A stretch of 64,000 nucleotides of DNA. Origin: Pseudoxanthomonas sacheonensis (GTDB lineage: Bacteria; Pseudomonadota; Gammaproteobacteria; Xanthomonadales; Xanthomonadaceae). The position numbers and the translations under genes were made by a program. The notes beneath the pieces were generated by a model, which did no database searches, had not been told where the DNA came from, and saw only the letters and a program-made list of their open reading frames with translations. The stretch lies in the NCBI RefSeq assembly GCF_010093305.1, contig NZ_PDWS01000010.1, positions 79,638-143,637 of the forward strand. Reading direction: 5' to 3'. Shown piece after piece: positions 8,702-19,146 of this stretch. The stretch's first letter is position 1. Each line of letters opens with the position of its first letter.

Positions 8702-10026
8702 GCGCGCCTGGCATCAAAGCGTCGGTCGTGAACTGGCTCGAGTGGTCTTCGCTGGACCTGCAATCGCGCCGTGCCGCGCTGTTGCGGCCGGTGCAGCAGG
8801 TATCGGCGGCCACGCGCGATGCGGTCGCCGGATTGCTGTCCGAGGTGCGCGAACGCGGCGATGTGGCGCTGCGGGAAATAACCGCGCGGTTCGACAAGGT
8901 CGCGCTGGAAAGTTTCGAGGTGGGCGAAGAAGAGTTCGCAGCCGCCGAAGCCGCCGTGCCCGCGCAACTGAAGTCCGCGATGCGCGAGGCCGCCGAACGC
9001 ATCGAAGCCTTCCACCGCGCAGGCATGGCCCAGCCGTATGCGGTCGAAACCGCGCCTGGCGTGGTCTGCGAGCGCATCGTGCGGCCGGTACGGCGGGTAG
9101 GCCTTTACGTGCCCGCGGGAAGCGCGCCCCTGCCTTCCACCGCGCTCATGCTCGGAATTCCCGCGCGACTGGGCGGTTGCGGCGAAGTGCTGCTGTGCAC
9201 GCCCCCACGCACCGATGGCAGCGCCGACCCGGCCGTGCTGGTCGCCGCCCGGCTGACCGGGGTGTCGCGCGTGCTCAAGCTGGGCGGGGCGCAGGCGGTC
9301 GCGGCGATGGCGTTCGGCACTGAAACGATCGGCAAGTGCGACAAGATCTTCGGCCCCGGCAACAGCTACGTGACCGAAGCCAAGCAGCAGGTCGCCCGCA
9401 GCGCCGCGGTGGCCATCGACATGCCGGCCGGGCCGTCTGAGGTGCTGGTGATCGCCGATGCGGGCGCCAATCCCGCCTTCGTGGCGGCGGACCTGCTGTC
9501 GCAGGCCGAACACGGCCCGGATTCGCAGGTATTGCTGCTGTCCGACGATGCCCGGCTGCTGTCGGCCGTCGAACTGGAATTGGAATCGCAGCTGGCCGTG
9601 CTGCCGCGCGCGGCGATCGCGCGCGATGCGCTGGCGGCGTCGCGGCTGATCCGGGTGGAGTCGCTGGAGCAGGCCTTCGCCATCAGCAACGAATACGCTC
9701 CGGAACACCTGATCCTCGCGCTGCGCGAACCGCGCCAATGGCTGCACAAGGTGGAGGCCGCAGGTTCGGTTTTCCTGGGCGATTTCACCCCGGAGGCGTT
9801 GGGCGACTACTGCAGCGGCACCAACCACGTGCTGCCCACCAGCGGCGCGGCCGCAGCCTATAGCGGGGTCAGCGTCTCCAGCTTCCAGAATTTCGTCAGC
9901 GTGCAGTCGGCCAGCCGCGAGGGCATCGCCGGCATCGGCGCTTGCGCCGTGACCTTGGCCAGGGCCGAAGGCCTGGATGCGCATGCCAATGCCGTAGTGC
10001 TGCGGATGCAGGAGGCGGCGGCATGA
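8698..10026 (+). CDS. hisD: Histidinol dehydrogenase
   Basis: HisD, 442 aa, oxidises L-histidinol through histidinal to histidine with two NAD+ and a catalytic zinc, the last two steps of the pathway. Recognisable motifs include [34 protein letters not shown], the Zn/substrate region [11 protein letters not shown] and, towards the end, [13 protein letters not shown]. The start overlaps the end of hisG by 4 nt and its TGA overlaps the hisC start, in line with a tightly coupled operon. Confidence 0.96.
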   Translation: MSAPGIKASVVNWLEWSSLDLQSRRAALLRPVQQVSAATRDAVAGLLSEVRERGDVALREITARFDKVALESFEVGEEEFAAAEAAVPAQLKSAMREAAERIEAFHRAGMAQPYAVETAPGVVCERIVRPVRRVGLYVPAGSAPLPSTALMLGIPARLGGCGEVLLCTPPRTDGSADPAVLVAARLTGVSRVLKLGGAQAVAAMAFGTETIGKCDKIFGPGNSYVTEAKQQVARSAAVAIDMPAGPSEVLVIADAGANPAFVAADLLSQAEHGPDSQVLLLSDDARLLSAVELELESQLAVLPRAAIARDALAASRLIRVESLEQAFAISNEYAPEHLILALREPRQWLHKVEAAGSVFLGDFTPEALGDYCSGTNHVLPTSGAAAAYSGVSVSSFQNFVSVQSASREGIAGIGACAVTLARAEGLDAHANAVVLRMQEAAA

Positions 10027-11105
10027 GCGGGCTTCTGGATCTGGTGCGCGAGGACCTGCGCGATTTCACGGGCTACAAATCCGCACGCAGCGAGTCGCTG
10101 CAGGGCGGTGTCTGGTTGAACGCCAACGAGTCGGCCTGGGCCAATCCCGCCGACGCGAAGGCCACCAGCAGGCGCTATCCCGATCCGCAGCCGGCCGCGT
10201 TACGCAGCGCTCTGGCCGGCCTGTACGGCTGCGAGGAATCGCAGTTGCTGATCGGGCGGGGCAGCGACGAGGCCATCGACCTGCTGGTGCGCGCACTGTG
10301 CAACCCGGGCCGCGACGCGGTGATCGTCACCCCGCCGGTGTTCGGCATGTACGCCGTCTGCGCGCGTCTGCAGGATGCGCCGGTCATCGAGGTTCCCTTG
10401 CGTGACGGAGCCGATGGTTTCGTGGCCGACCTGGACGCCGTCGCGGCGATGGCGGTGGAGAGCAACGCAAAACTGGTGTTCCTGTGCTCGCCTTCTAACC
10501 CGGCGGGTTCCGCTATTCCCCTGGCGGAGATCGAACGGCTGGCCGAGCGCATCGAGGGGAAGGCGCTGTTGGTCGTGGACGAGGCTTACGGCGAGTTCTC
10601 CGACCTTCCCTCGGCAACCACTTTGCAAGCGCGTCAGCCGAATATCGCGGTGCTGCGAACGCTCTCCAAGGCGCATGCGCTGGCGGCGGCGCGTATCGGC
10701 GTCGTGATCGCCGACGCCGCGCTGATCGAGGTGCTGCGCCGCTGCCAGGCGCCGTATCCGGTTCCCACGCCGTGCGCCGAACTGGCGCTGGCGGGTCTGT
10801 CGCCAGAAGCGCTCGCCGAAACGGAAAAGCGCGTTGCGTTGATCCGTTCGGAACGTGCCCGTCTGCAAGCGGCACTTGCCGGCTTGCCGGAAGTGCGGCA
10901 TGTCTATCCTTCGCAAGGCAACTACGTACTGGCGCGTTTCCGCGATGCCGAATCCGCTTTCCGTTCGCTGCTGGCGGCCGGCGTCGTGGTGCGCGATCAG
11001 CGCGCCGCCCCGCAATTGGGCGACGCGTTGCGCATCACGGTCGGATCGCCGGAACAGAACGACAGGGTGATTTCTGCATTGCGAAGGATCGAGGCTGCGG
11101 CATGA
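10023..11105 (+). CDS. hisC: Histidinol-phosphate aminotransferase
   Basis: HisC, 360 aa, a fold type I PLP enzyme that transfers the amino group from glutamate to imidazole-acetol phosphate. The substrate loop [10 protein letters not shown], the RYPDPQ motif, [23 protein letters not shown] and the PLP lysine in [14 protein letters not shown] are all present. It starts at the ATG overlapping the hisD stop. After its TGA the operon is interrupted by a 150-nt repeat-bearing gap, unlike the other his junctions, which overlap or nearly do. Confidence 0.95.
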   Translation: MSGLLDLVREDLRDFTGYKSARSESLQGGVWLNANESAWANPADAKATSRRYPDPQPAALRSALAGLYGCEESQLLIGRGSDEAIDLLVRALCNPGRDAVIVTPPVFGMYAVCARLQDAPVIEVPLRDGADGFVADLDAVAAMAVESNAKLVFLCSPSNPAGSAIPLAEIERLAERIEGKALLVVDEAYGEFSDLPSATTLQARQPNIAVLRTLSKAHALAAARIGVVIADAALIEVLRRCQAPYPVPTPCAELALAGLSPEALAETEKRVALIRSERARLQAALAGLPEVRHVYPSQGNYVLARFRDAESAFRSLLAAGVVVRDQRAAPQLGDALRITVGSPEQNDRVISALRRIEAAA

Positions 11106-11128
11106 ATGAATTTACGTTTGCAAGCAAA

Positions 11129-11236
11129 AGCAAATCCCCCTCAATCCCCCTTTTTCAAAGGGGGAGGCAATTTCGCTCCTTTGCAATGAGTAGCCAGTAT
11201 CCCCCCTTTGAAAAAGGGGGGCAGGGGGGATTTGCT
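11129..11236. repeat. CCCCCTTTGAAAAAGGGGG-type inverted repeat inside the his operon
   Basis: Two arms, 11129-11168 and 11201-11236, form an imperfect inverted repeat of about 35 bp. Each arm is itself a hairpin (CCCCCTTTTTCAAAGGGGG and CCCCCCTTTGAAAAAGGGGG). Similar elements are at 24309-24411 and 25919-26022. It occupies the only long intergenic gap of the his operon and could fold strongly in the mRNA. Confidence 0.85.
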
Positions 11237-11259
11237 CTTTGCGAAAATGGTGAAGCCCC

Positions 11260-12333
11260 GTGACTCCCATCCTCTTCATCGACCGCGACGGGACCCTGAT
11301 CGAGGAGCCTTCCGACTTCCAGATCGACACCTACGAAAAAATACGTTTCGTGAAGGACGTGGTGCCCGCGCTGCTGAAGCTGCGCGATGCCGGCTACCAG
11401 TTCGTGATCGTCACCAACCAGGATGGCCTGGGAACCGAGGCGTATCCGCAAGCGTCATTCGACGGCCCAAACGATCTGATGCTGCAGATCTTCGAAAGCC
11501 AGGGCATCGTGTTCCGCGAGGTGCTGATCGACCGCAGCTGGCCGCAGGAGAACAAACCCACGCGCAAGCCGGGCATCGGCCTGGTGCTGCCCTACCTGCA
11601 GGACCGCAGTATCGATTGGACGCGTTCGGCCATGGTGGGCGACCGGGAAACCGACATCGCATTCGCCGAAAACCTGCGCATTCGCGGCTTCCAGTTGCGG
11701 ACCCCGCAATTCGGCGGCGAATGGGATTGGGCCGGCATCGCCCACGAGCTGGCGGACGCGCCGCGTCGCGCGGTCGTGCAGCGCGATACCAAGGAAACGA
11801 AGATCCGTGTGGAGGTCGACCTGGATCGCGTCGCCGAACCCGCCATCGCGACGGGCCTGCCGTTCTTCGACCACATGCTCGAACAGATCGGCAAGCATGG
11901 CGGCTTCGCATTGAAAGTGAAGACCGAAGGCGACCTGCACATCGACGAGCACCACACGGTGGAAGACACCGGCCTGGCGCTGGGCCAGGCTTTGAAGGAA
12001 GCCCTGGGCGACAAGCGCGGCATCGGCCGCTACGGTTTCACCCTGCCGATGGACGAGACGCTGGCCAGCGCCGCGCTGGATTTCAGCGGCCGGCCGTACT
12101 TCGTGTTCTCCGGCGAGTTCAAGCGCGAGCGCGTCGGCGATCTGCCCACCGAACTGGTGCCGCACTTCTTCCGTTCCGTCTGCGATGCCTCCGGCCTTAA
12201 CCTCAATCTGCAGGTGCACGGAGAAAACGATCACCACAAGGTCGAGGCCTGCTTCAAGTCCTTCGCCCGCGCGCTGCGCCAGTCGATCAGGCGCGAAGGC
12301 GTCGAGTTGCCCAGCACCAAGGGCGCGCTCTGA
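11260..12333 (+). CDS. hisB: Bifunctional histidinol-phosphatase / imidazoleglycerol-phosphate dehydratase
   Basis: A 357-aa fusion. Residues about 1-165 are the HAD-type histidinol-phosphate phosphatase, with nucleophile motif DRDGTL near the start, VTNQDG, and [13 protein letters not shown]. Residues about 170-357 are imidazoleglycerol-phosphate dehydratase with the metal-binding [22 protein letters not shown] and [11 protein letters not shown]. It therefore performs two non-consecutive pathway steps, as in enterobacteria. The start is GTG at 11260, right after the repeat-rich gap. The stop overlaps the hisH start. Confidence 0.96.
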   Translation: MTPILFIDRDGTLIEEPSDFQIDTYEKIRFVKDVVPALLKLRDAGYQFVIVTNQDGLGTEAYPQASFDGPNDLMLQIFESQGIVFREVLIDRSWPQENKPTRKPGIGLVLPYLQDRSIDWTRSAMVGDRETDIAFAENLRIRGFQLRTPQFGGEWDWAGIAHELADAPRRAVVQRDTKETKIRVEVDLDRVAEPAIATGLPFFDHMLEQIGKHGGFALKVKTEGDLHIDEHHTVEDTGLALGQALKEALGDKRGIGRYGFTLPMDETLASAALDFSGRPYFVFSGEFKRERVGDLPTELVPHFFRSVCDASGLNLNLQVHGENDHHKVEACFKSFARALRQSIRREGVELPSTKGAL

Positions 12334-12932
12334 TGCGGGTGGCGCTGATCGATGCCGGTGGGGCGAATATCGGTTCGGTGCTGTTCGCGCTGCAGCGTCT
12401 TGGCGTGGAAGCGACCCTGACCGGCGATGCCCAGCTTATCCGCGAGGCGGATCGCGTGATCCTGCCCGGCGTCAGCACCGCAGCGATGGTGATGGGCCGG
12501 CTGCGCGAACTCGATCTGGTGGAAACCTTGCGTACGCTGGAACGGCCGCTGCTGGGCGTTTGCGTGGGCATGCAATTGCTGTACGAACGCTCGGAAGAAG
12601 GCGATGTGGAATGCCTTGGCTTGATTCCCGGCAAAGTCGCGAAACTGCCAGCAAGCAGCGCGATCCGCGTCCCGCACATGGGCTGGAACACCCTGCGGCC
12701 CCTGCGCGCCAGTGCATTGAGCGAGGGAATCGAAGCGGGCGACCGCGCCTATTTCGTGCACAGCTACGCGGCGCCGGTGACTGCGGATTGCGTGCTTTCC
12801 AGCGATCACGGCCTTGATTTCGCCGCAGTGGTGCAGCGCGGCCGCGTCGCCGGCGCGCAGTTCCACCCGGAGCGGTCGGCCAAGGTCGGCGCGCGGCTGC
12901 TGCGGAATTTCCTTGAGCGGGGGCTGGCATGA
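12333..12932 (+). CDS. hisH: Imidazole glycerol phosphate synthase, glutaminase subunit
   Basis: A 199-aa class I glutamine amidotransferase with catalytic Cys in [16 protein letters not shown] and His in [10 protein letters not shown]. It supplies ammonia to HisF for ring closure to imidazoleglycerol phosphate and AICAR. The ATG overlaps hisB TGA and its own TGA overlaps the hisA ATG. Confidence 0.96.
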   Translation: MRVALIDAGGANIGSVLFALQRLGVEATLTGDAQLIREADRVILPGVSTAAMVMGRLRELDLVETLRTLERPLLGVCVGMQLLYERSEEGDVECLGLIPGKVAKLPASSAIRVPHMGWNTLRPLRASALSEGIEAGDRAYFVHSYAAPVTADCVLSSDHGLDFAAVVQRGRVAGAQFHPERSAKVGARLLRNFLERGLA

Positions 12933-13666
12933 ACGGATTCACGGTCTACCCGGCCATCGATGTGCGCGAAGGCCGCGTGGTGCGGTTGCAGCAGGGCGAC
13001 TACGCGCGGGAAACCACCTACGGACACGACCCGCTGCGCGCCGCGGTCCGTTACGCCGCGCAAGGTGCGCACTGGCTGCACCTGGTCGACCTGGATGCCG
13101 CCAAGGCCGGGGGCTACACGCTTTCGCCGCTTCTGCGCGAGATCTGCGCTTTCACGGGTTTGAAGGTGCAAACCGGAGGCGGGGTGCGTTCGCGCGACGA
13201 CGTGCTGCGCATACTCGCAGCGGGCGCGTCGCGCGTGGTAGTGGGATCCCTGGCGGTCCAGCAGCCGGAGCAGGTGCTGGAATGGGTCGCCGAATTCGGC
13301 GTCGAGCGCATTACCGTGGCGCTCGCCGCACGCCAGGACGAACAAGGCGTGTGGCGGCTGCCGGTCCACGGTTGGACCGAAACCGCAGCCGTCACTCTGG
13401 ATCAGCTTGCGGTGCGCTTCGCCAACGGCGGCCTCAAGCACCTGTTGAGCACGGATATCGCCCGCGACGGAATGTTGTCCGGGCCCAACGCCGCGCTCTA
13501 CGCGCATCTTCAGGCAATCGCGCCTTCGCTGCAGGTGCAAGCCTCGGGGGGCGTTCGCGAAATCGCCGACGTTGCGGCGGCCAAGAGCCAGGGTTGCGCA
13601 GGAATCGTGCTGGGGCGCGCCTTGCTGGAAGGCAAGCTCGATCTGGCCGAGGCGCTGGCATGCTGA
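12929..13666 (+). CDS. hisA: Phosphoribosylformimino-5-aminoimidazole carboxamide ribotide isomerase
   Basis: HisA, 245 aa, a TIM barrel that isomerises ProFAR to PRFAR. It has the N-terminal catalytic aspartate in [13 protein letters not shown], the phosphate-binding VQTGGGVRS and [10 protein letters not shown], and a second catalytic Asp in [13 protein letters not shown]. It is related by gene duplication to hisF, which follows with a 7-nt overlap. Confidence 0.95.
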   Translation: MNGFTVYPAIDVREGRVVRLQQGDYARETTYGHDPLRAAVRYAAQGAHWLHLVDLDAAKAGGYTLSPLLREICAFTGLKVQTGGGVRSRDDVLRILAAGASRVVVGSLAVQQPEQVLEWVAEFGVERITVALAARQDEQGVWRLPVHGWTETAAVTLDQLAVRFANGGLKHLLSTDIARDGMLSGPNAALYAHLQAIAPSLQVQASGGVREIADVAAAKSQGCAGIVLGRALLEGKLDLAEALAC

Positions 13667-14436
13667 GCCGCCGGATCATCCCCTGCCTGGACGTGCGCGA
13701 CGGCCGCGTGGTCAAAGGCGTGCGTTTCCGCGATCACGTGGACATGGGCGACATCGCCGAACTGGCGCTGCGCTACCGCGACGAAGGCGCGGACGAACTG
13801 GTGTTCTACGACATAGGCGCCAGTCCGGAAGGCCGTTCGGTGGACCGGACCTGGGTCAATCGCGTTTCCGCCTTGCTGGATATCCCGTTCTGCGTCGCGG
13901 GCGGCATCCGCGATGTGGAGACCGCGCGTGCCGTGCTTCATGCGGGTGCGGACAAGATATCGATCAACAGCCCGGCGCTCGAGCGGCCGGCTTTGATTTC
14001 GGAACTCGCCGATGCGTTCGGCGTGCAATGCATCGTGGTCGGCATCGATTCGGTCCGCGAAGCCGACGGCCAATGGCGGGTGCGCAGCAACACGGGCGAT
14101 CCATCGAAGACGCAATCGCTGCCGATACGCACCCTGGACTGGGTGGTCGAGGCGCAACGCCTGGGCGCCGGCGAGATAGTGCTGAACTGCATGGATAGCG
14201 ATGGAGTGCGGCGCGGCTACGATGTGGAGCAGCTCAGCGCGGCGCGAGCCCTCTGCGCGGTGCCGCTGGTGGCGTCCGGTGGGGCGGGAGAACCGGAGCA
14301 TTTCGCCCGGGTTTTCCGGCAGGCCGATGCCGATGGCGCACTGGCGGCCAGCGTTTTCCATAGCGGCCAGATCGCAATTCCGGAACTCAAGCGCTATTTG
14401 CGCTCGCAGAACATAGAGGTGCGCGATGTCGGATGA
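13660..14436 (+). CDS. hisF: Imidazole glycerol phosphate synthase, cyclase subunit
   Basis: HisF, 258 aa, the TIM-barrel cyclase that pairs with HisH. The start ATG at 13660 gives the typical [20 protein letters not shown]. Other family marks are [40 protein letters not shown] and [12 protein letters not shown]. It overlaps hisA by 7 nt and hisIE by 11 nt. The open frame extends upstream inside hisA, but that part is not coding. Confidence 0.96.
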   Translation: MLSRRIIPCLDVRDGRVVKGVRFRDHVDMGDIAELALRYRDEGADELVFYDIGASPEGRSVDRTWVNRVSALLDIPFCVAGGIRDVETARAVLHAGADKISINSPALERPALISELADAFGVQCIVVGIDSVREADGQWRVRSNTGDPSKTQSLPIRTLDWVVEAQRLGAGEIVLNCMDSDGVRRGYDVEQLSAARALCAVPLVASGGAGEPEHFARVFRQADADGALAASVFHSGQIAIPELKRYLRSQNIEVRDVG

Positions 14437-15025
14437 ATTGCAGTCGCTGGAATGGGCCAAGGGCGACGGCCTGCTGCCCGCGATCGTGCAGGACGCAAGC
14501 AACCTGCGCGTGTTGATGCTGGGCTACATGAATGCGGAGGCGCTGGCGGCCACGCGCGCCAGCGGTCACGTCACTTTCTACAGCCGCAGCAAGCAGCGCT
14601 TGTGGAAGAAGGGCGAGACCTCCGGACACGTGCTGGAACTGGTATCCATCCAGGCCGACTGCGACAACGACACTCTGCTGATCCTCGCGCGTCCGCATGG
14701 GCCTACCTGCCACCTGCAGCGCGCCAGTTGTTTCGCCGACGCTCCGGCTTCGTTCCTTGCCGATCTGGATGTTCTGGTCGCGCAACGCGAGCGCGAACGT
14801 CCTGCTGGAAGCTACACGACTGCGTTGTTCGGGGAAGGCATACGCCGGATCGCGCAGAAAGTGGGCGAAGAGGGTGTGGAGACCGCGCTGGCCGCGGTTG
14901 TCCAGGATGACGCAGCTTTGCTCGGCGAATCCGCGGATCTGGTATTCCATCTGCTGGTGTTGCTGCGGGCCAGAGGGCTGTCGTTGCAGGATGTGTCGTC
15001 CTTGTTACAGGAACGGCACAAATAA
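14426..15025 (+). CDS. hisI: Bifunctional phosphoribosyl-AMP cyclohydrolase / phosphoribosyl-ATP pyrophosphatase
   Basis: HisIE, 199 aa. The N-terminal cyclohydrolase half has [31 protein letters not shown], the metal site DCDNDTLL and GPTCH. The C-terminal pyrophosphatase half (from about residue 110) has the MazG-like helix [16 protein letters not shown]. It catalyses steps 2 and 3 of the pathway and is the last gene of the operon hisR-G-D-C-B-H-A-F-IE. Confidence 0.95.
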   Translation: MSDELQSLEWAKGDGLLPAIVQDASNLRVLMLGYMNAEALAATRASGHVTFYSRSKQRLWKKGETSGHVLELVSIQADCDNDTLLILARPHGPTCHLQRASCFADAPASFLADLDVLVAQRERERPAGSYTTALFGEGIRRIAQKVGEEGVETALAAVVQDDAALLGESADLVFHLLVLLRARGLSLQDVSSLLQERHK

Positions 15026-15026
15026 T

Positions 15027-15148
15027 GTAGGTCGGCCCCCGTATCACGTACGGGGCAGGCTCTACGTGGCCGACGGGGAGACGCGATGCGCATCGGGGGA
15101 CGCAGGCGCTTGGAGACATGGGGCGTCGGGGGCGTAGCCCCGACCTAC
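15027..15148. repeat. Inverted repeat GTAGGTCGG...CCGACCTAC after the his operon
   Basis: The 180-nt gap after hisIE holds an inverted repeat whose outer arms read GTAGGTCGG (15027) and CCGACCTAC (ending 15148), with inner hairpins including CCCCGTATCACGTACGGGG (15038-15056). It may end the his transcript; there is no U-run, so factor-independent termination is not shown. Confidence 0.65.
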
Positions 15149-15205
15149 GGGACGCGATCGATACGCAGGTCCGGCCTACAATCGGCATCCCCGCTGGACA
15201 CCGCC

Positions 15206-16807
15206 ATGCATTACCTCTGCTTGCTGCCGCTTCTGTTCGCCTTCGTCCTTCCCGTACGCGCCCAGGACAGCGCCTGCACGGGCGGCGTGGTGTGGGTGGA
15301 CGGCAACGGCAACGGCCAGCGGGACGACGGTGAGAAAGGACTGTCTGGGGTGAAGGTTTCCGATGGGCGGCGCGTAGTGGTTACCGATGCGCATGGCCAA
15401 TACGATCTGCCCCTGCCGGCCGGCGAGGGGCGCACGTTGTTCGTGATCAAACCGCCCGGTTACGACTTTCCCGCGCGCAGCGATGGGCTGCCGTCGTTCT
15501 GGATCAACGATCCGCCTTCGCCGCAGCCGAAACTGAAATACGGCGGCATTCCGATTTCGGCGCACGGCATTCCGCGCTGCATGGGTTTTCCCTTGCTTCG
15601 GCAAAAAAACCGCCGCGACAAGGGCGAGCTGGAAATCCTGCTGTTCGCCGACACCCAGACCAAGAGCGTCGCCGACATCGGCTACTACCGCCGCGACATC
15701 GTCGAACCCCTGGCCGGCAAACACACGGCGACGCTGGGCCTGACCCTGGGCGATGTGGTCAACGACGACCTGTCGCTGTATCCCGCCTTGAACGAGGTCA
15801 CCCGGCAGCTGGGCGTGCCCTGGCTGCATATCGCCGGCAATCACGACCTGGATTTCGATGCAGTACGCGACGAGGATTCGTTGCTGACCTTCCGCAATAC
15901 CTTCGGACCGGACACCTTCGCATGGGAGGAAGCGCAGGCGGTATTCGTCGGGCTGGACGACGTGGTGTACCTGCCGGGCCAGAAGCCTGCGTACATAGGC
16001 GGTCTGCGCGAGGACCAGTTCGCCTTCCTCGAAGCCTATCTGCCCACGGTGCCGAAGGACCGCCTGCTGGTGCTGGGCGTGCACATTCCGTTCTTCGACG
16101 CCAAACCTGATGCGGAAACCTTCCGCCGTGCCGACCGTGCGCGATTGTTCGCATTGCTCAAGGACTTCCCGCATGTGTTGCTGCTCAGCGGCCACAGCCA
16201 CACCCAGCAGCACGTGTATCACGGCGCCGACAGCGGCTGGCACGGCAGCGCGCCGCTGCACGAATACAACGTCGGTGCGGTCTGCGGGGCGTTCTGGTCG
16301 GGCGTGAAGGATGCGCAAGGCATTCCGGACGCCACCATGGCCGACGGTACCCCGAACGGCTACGCCAGCCTGCAGGTGCGCGCGGCTGGCGCCTATTCGC
16401 TGGCCTGGCATCCTGCCCGCGACCCCGGCCGCGTCCTGTCCCTGTACGCGCCCAAGGTACTGAGGAAGGGCGCTTATCCCGCGTTCGCGATCTATGCCAA
16501 CGTGTTCATGGGCCAGGACGACAGTAAGGTGGAATACCGGGTCGATGCGGGTCAATGGAAACCGATGTCGCAAGTGCGCCAGCCCGATCCGGGCGTATTG
16601 GCGGAAAGCATCCGCGACGACAGCGCCGACGCATTGCGCGGCTATGACCGTTCTCCCGAAGCCGTGCCGTCGCGGCACCTGTGGCGCGGCGCCTTGCCTA
16701 CCGACCTGGCCGTGGGCGAACATCGGGTCGAAGTACGCGTGCAGGATCAAGGGCGCGGCGAACGGACGGCCACCACCACTTATCGACTGCAGGAAGCTGC
16801 GGAGTAG
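15206..16807 (+). CDS. Secreted calcineurin-like phosphoesterase
   Basis: A 533-aa protein with a clear signal peptide (HYLCLLPLLFAFVLPVRAQ). An N-terminal beta domain (VWVDGNGNGQRDDGEKGLSG, resembling the SdrD-B/metallophosphoesterase N domain) leads to a metallophosphoesterase core. Metal motifs seen are FADTQT, LGDVVNDD, AGNHD, GVHIPF and SGHSHTQQH. A C-terminal beta domain follows. It is probably periplasmic and hydrolyses phosphoesters of unknown nature; the metal-site D-x-H is D-T-Q here. The ATG at 15206 is preferred because it begins the signal peptide; the open frame upstream runs through repeats. Confidence 0.85.
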   Translation: MHYLCLLPLLFAFVLPVRAQDSACTGGVVWVDGNGNGQRDDGEKGLSGVKVSDGRRVVVTDAHGQYDLPLPAGEGRTLFVIKPPGYDFPARSDGLPSFWINDPPSPQPKLKYGGIPISAHGIPRCMGFPLLRQKNRRDKGELEILLFADTQTKSVADIGYYRRDIVEPLAGKHTATLGLTLGDVVNDDLSLYPALNEVTRQLGVPWLHIAGNHDLDFDAVRDEDSLLTFRNTFGPDTFAWEEAQAVFVGLDDVVYLPGQKPAYIGGLREDQFAFLEAYLPTVPKDRLLVLGVHIPFFDAKPDAETFRRADRARLFALLKDFPHVLLLSGHSHTQQHVYHGADSGWHGSAPLHEYNVGAVCGAFWSGVKDAQGIPDATMADGTPNGYASLQVRAAGAYSLAWHPARDPGRVLSLYAPKVLRKGAYPAFAIYANVFMGQDDSKVEYRVDAGQWKPMSQVRQPDPGVLAESIRDDSADALRGYDRSPEAVPSRHLWRGALPTDLAVGEHRVEVRVQDQGRGERTATTTYRLQEAAE

Positions 16808-16811
16808 CGCC

Positions 16812-17387
16812 ATGCCCATGCCCGACGATCTGCCAATCCAACATTTCGAGGACCGGACTAGCTGGGAAAAATGGCTGGTCGCCAATGCGGGAGGCAAGGG
16901 CATCTGGCTGCGGATCGCCAAGAAGGATTCGGGCATCGCTTCGGTGAACTATGCCCAAGCCCTGGAGGTGGCCTTGTGCCACGGTTGGATCGATGGGCAG
17001 AAGCGCGGATACGACGAAAAGTTTTTCCTGCAGCGCTTCACCCCGCGCAGACCGCGCAGCTTGTGGTCGAAGATCAACATAGAGCATGCCGAACGGCTGA
17101 TCGCTGCGGGCCGCATGCGATCCGGCGGCCTGCGCGAGATCGAGGCGGCGAAGGCCGATGGCCGCTGGGAGGCCGCCTATCACAGCTTTTCCAATATGGA
17201 AGTGCCCGTCGAGCTAGCCGCAGCCCTGAAGAAGAACAAGCAAGCACAGGCGTTTTTCGATCAACTCGACAAGACCAATCGTTATTCGTTCTGCTGGCGC
17301 GTGCACACGGCCAAGAAGCCGGAGACGCGGCTGGCGCGCGCGGAGAAATTCGTCGAGATGCTCGCCAAGGGCGAGAAAATTCACTGA
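16812..17387 (+). CDS. YdeI / OmpD-associated family protein
   Basis: A 191-aa cytoplasmic protein with the family hallmarks: WLRIAKKDSGIASVNYAQAL, HGWIDGQKRGYDEKFFLQRF, TPRRPRSLWSKIN, and a C-terminal helical part (SYRFCWR-like YSFCWRVHTAKKPETRLAR). The family (YdeI/OmdA) is widespread; its biochemical role is not firmly known. Start chosen at ATG 16812, 4 nt after the phosphoesterase stop, so the two may be co-transcribed. Confidence 0.85.
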   Translation: MPMPDDLPIQHFEDRTSWEKWLVANAGGKGIWLRIAKKDSGIASVNYAQALEVALCHGWIDGQKRGYDEKFFLQRFTPRRPRSLWSKINIEHAERLIAAGRMRSGGLREIEAAKADGRWEAAYHSFSNMEVPVELAAALKKNKQAQAFFDQLDKTNRYSFCWRVHTAKKPETRLARAEKFVEMLAKGEKIH

Positions 17388-17428
17388 TTGGCGCAGAAAA
17401 ATTGGTCTTGAGACGGCTTCCAGGAATC

Positions 17429-17532
17429 CGTTCGTGGTGAGCTTGTCGAACCACGCTTTCCGCGGACTGATGGAACTATCCCATACTGAATTCCCGCGCC
17501 AACAGCGTGGTTCGACAAGCTCACCACGAACG
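17429..17532. repeat. 29-bp perfect inverted repeat between convergent genes
   Basis: Arms 17429-17457 and 17504-17532 are perfect reverse complements (CGTTCGTGGTGAGCTTGTCG... and its mirror). The 46-nt spacer is A/T-richer. It sits exactly between the ends of the convergent ydeI-like and exporter genes, where it could act as a two-way transcription end. This is a third repeat family, seen only once in this window. Confidence 0.85.
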
Positions 17533-17550
17533 GAATAAAGAGCGTCAGCT

Positions 17551-18420
17551 CTACGCCGGATTCGGCTTGCGCAGACTCAGCCACGCCCCCAGCATCAGCA
17601 GGCCAATGGCGACCGCTTGCGACCAGTGAGGCTCGGCGCGTCCCGCCAGCACCAGCAACAACGTGGACAACAACGGAGCTAGGTAAGAAAGGCTGCCCAG
17701 TACCGCGATGTCGCCATGCTTGGTGCCGTGGTCCCAGAGCAAAAACGCGGCGCCCACCGGGCCCATGCCCATCGCTGCAAGCACCAGCCACTGTTTGGCA
17801 CTCGGCGCGACGGTCCGTTCGAAACCGGCGTGCGCCAGCAACCCGAATACCGCGACCAATGCGCAGGCCACGATGATCGCCGCGCTCGGCACCTGCGCAT
17901 GGCGGCGGTTGAGCACCGAATAAGCGGCCCAGACCACTGCCGCACCCAAGGCGGCCAGGTAGCCGGACAGGTATTGCGGTTGTATTTCGATGCCGCTGCC
18001 GTGGGTGACCAGCACGATCGCGCCGACCAGTCCCAACAGCGTGCCCATCAGCTGCGCACCGCGCACGCGCACTCCCGGCAGCAGACCGGCGAGCAATACG
18101 ATCAACAGCGGCCACAAGTAGTTGAGCAGGTTGGCTTCCACCGCCGGCGCGCGTTTCAGCGCCATGAAGTAGAGCGCGTGATAGCCGAACAACGCCGCGG
18201 TAGCGAGCGCAAGCGCGGACCACGGCTGCCGCAACTCCCGCCAGCCATCGCGACCGCCAAGCGCAATACGCGCGAAGCCGAACAGGGCCGCGAAGCCGAA
18301 ACCGAGCGCCAGGACTTCGAAAGGCGGCAGCCCTTCGGTCGCCGTGGTCAGCAGCGCCAGCGACGACCACAGGACGATGGCCAACAAGCCGCTCAGTGTC
18401 GCCGCCTTCAGGGACGCCAC
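17551..18420 (-). CDS. DMT-superfamily exporter, YddG/EamA type
   Basis: A 289-aa protein of about ten hydrophobic helices in two EamA repeats. FMALKRAPAVEANLLNYLWP in the first repeat and WAAYSVLNRR / GSLSYLAPLLSTLLL in the second are typical of the YddG aromatic amino acid exporter group. It lies 10 nt downstream of mtnC on the same strand and so is probably the last gene of the methionine-salvage operon. That context suggests export of methionine, a sulfur-containing keto acid or an aromatic amino acid, but the substrate cannot be read from sequence. Confidence 0.8.
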   Translation of the reverse strand: MASLKAATLSGLLAIVLWSSLALLTTATEGLPPFEVLALGFGFAALFGFARIALGGRDGWRELRQPWSALALATAALFGYHALYFMALKRAPAVEANLLNYLWPLLIVLLAGLLPGVRVRGAQLMGTLLGLVGAIVLVTHGSGIEIQPQYLSGYLAALGAAVVWAAYSVLNRRHAQVPSAAIIVACALVAVFGLLAHAGFERTVAPSAKQWLVLAAMGMGPVGAAFLLWDHGTKHGDIAVLGSLSYLAPLLSTLLLVLAGRAEPHWSQAVAIGLLMLGAWLSLRKPNPA

Positions 18421-18430
18421 CAGTGCGAAC

Positions 18431-19144
18431 TCAGGCGGGAAGCAGGATATCGGCGAAACTGGCGGCGCGCGGATGGCCGTGCGCGGCGGCGCCTTCGCGC
18501 GGTTGCGGATAGTCCTCGCGCCGGTCCACCAGTACGGTCTGCATACCGGCGATCCGTGCGGCGTCCAGTTCTTCCACCACGTCGGACAGGAACAGTATTT
18601 CCGGAGCGTCCAGGCCGATGCGTTCGGCGATCGTCTCGTAGCTGCCTGCTTCGCGCTTGCCGCCTACTTCGGTGTCGAACCAGCCGGAGAACAGCGGAGC
18701 CAGATCGCCCGCGTCGCTATGGCCGAAGAACAGCTTCTGCGCCGGCACCGAACCGGACGAGTACACGTACAACGGCAATCCCGAATCGTGCCAGCGGCGC
18801 AGGGCGGGCGCGGCATCGGCGTAGATGGGCGCGGTGAACTCGGCGTCGCGGTAGCCCGCTTCCCAGATCATGCCCTGCAAGGCCTTGAGCGCGGTGTGCT
18901 TGCGGTCCTGGTCTATCCAGCCCTGCAGCGTCTCCACGATCACTGCGTCGCTGCAGATGCTGCCGTGTTCGACCGCCACCGCATCCAGCCAGCGCCGCAC
19001 CTCTTCCTGCTTGCCGTGCTTGGCCACGAAGCCGGGCAGGGCGTTGCGCGCGTAGGGGAACAGCACGTCCTTGATGAAGGAGATGCTGCTGGTGGTGCCC
19101 TCGATATCGGTGAGGATGGCGCGCGGTGCGCGCGTATCAGGCAT
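18431..19144 (-). CDS. mtnC: Enolase-phosphatase E1 (acireductone synthase)
   Basis: A HAD-family enzyme of about 237 aa that enolises and dephosphorylates 2,3-diketo-5-methylthiopentyl-1-phosphate to acireductone in the methionine salvage pathway. The nucleophile motif [33 protein letters not shown] and [13 protein letters not shown] are diagnostic. Two starts are possible: ATG 19144, 2 nt after the mtnD stop (chosen because it gives the usual short N-terminus), or ATG 19156, which overlaps mtnD by 10 nt. Confidence 0.94.
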   Translation of the reverse strand: MPDTRAPRAILTDIEGTTSSISFIKDVLFPYARNALPGFVAKHGKQEEVRRWLDAVAVEHGSICSDAVIVETLQGWIDQDRKHTALKALQGMIWEAGYRDAEFTAPIYADAAPALRRWHDSGLPLYVYSSGSVPAQKLFFGHSDAGDLAPLFSGWFDTEVGGKREAGSYETIAERIGLDAPEILFLSDVVEELDAARIAGMQTVLVDRREDYPQPREGAAAHGHPRAASFADILLPA

Positions 19145-19146
19145 GT

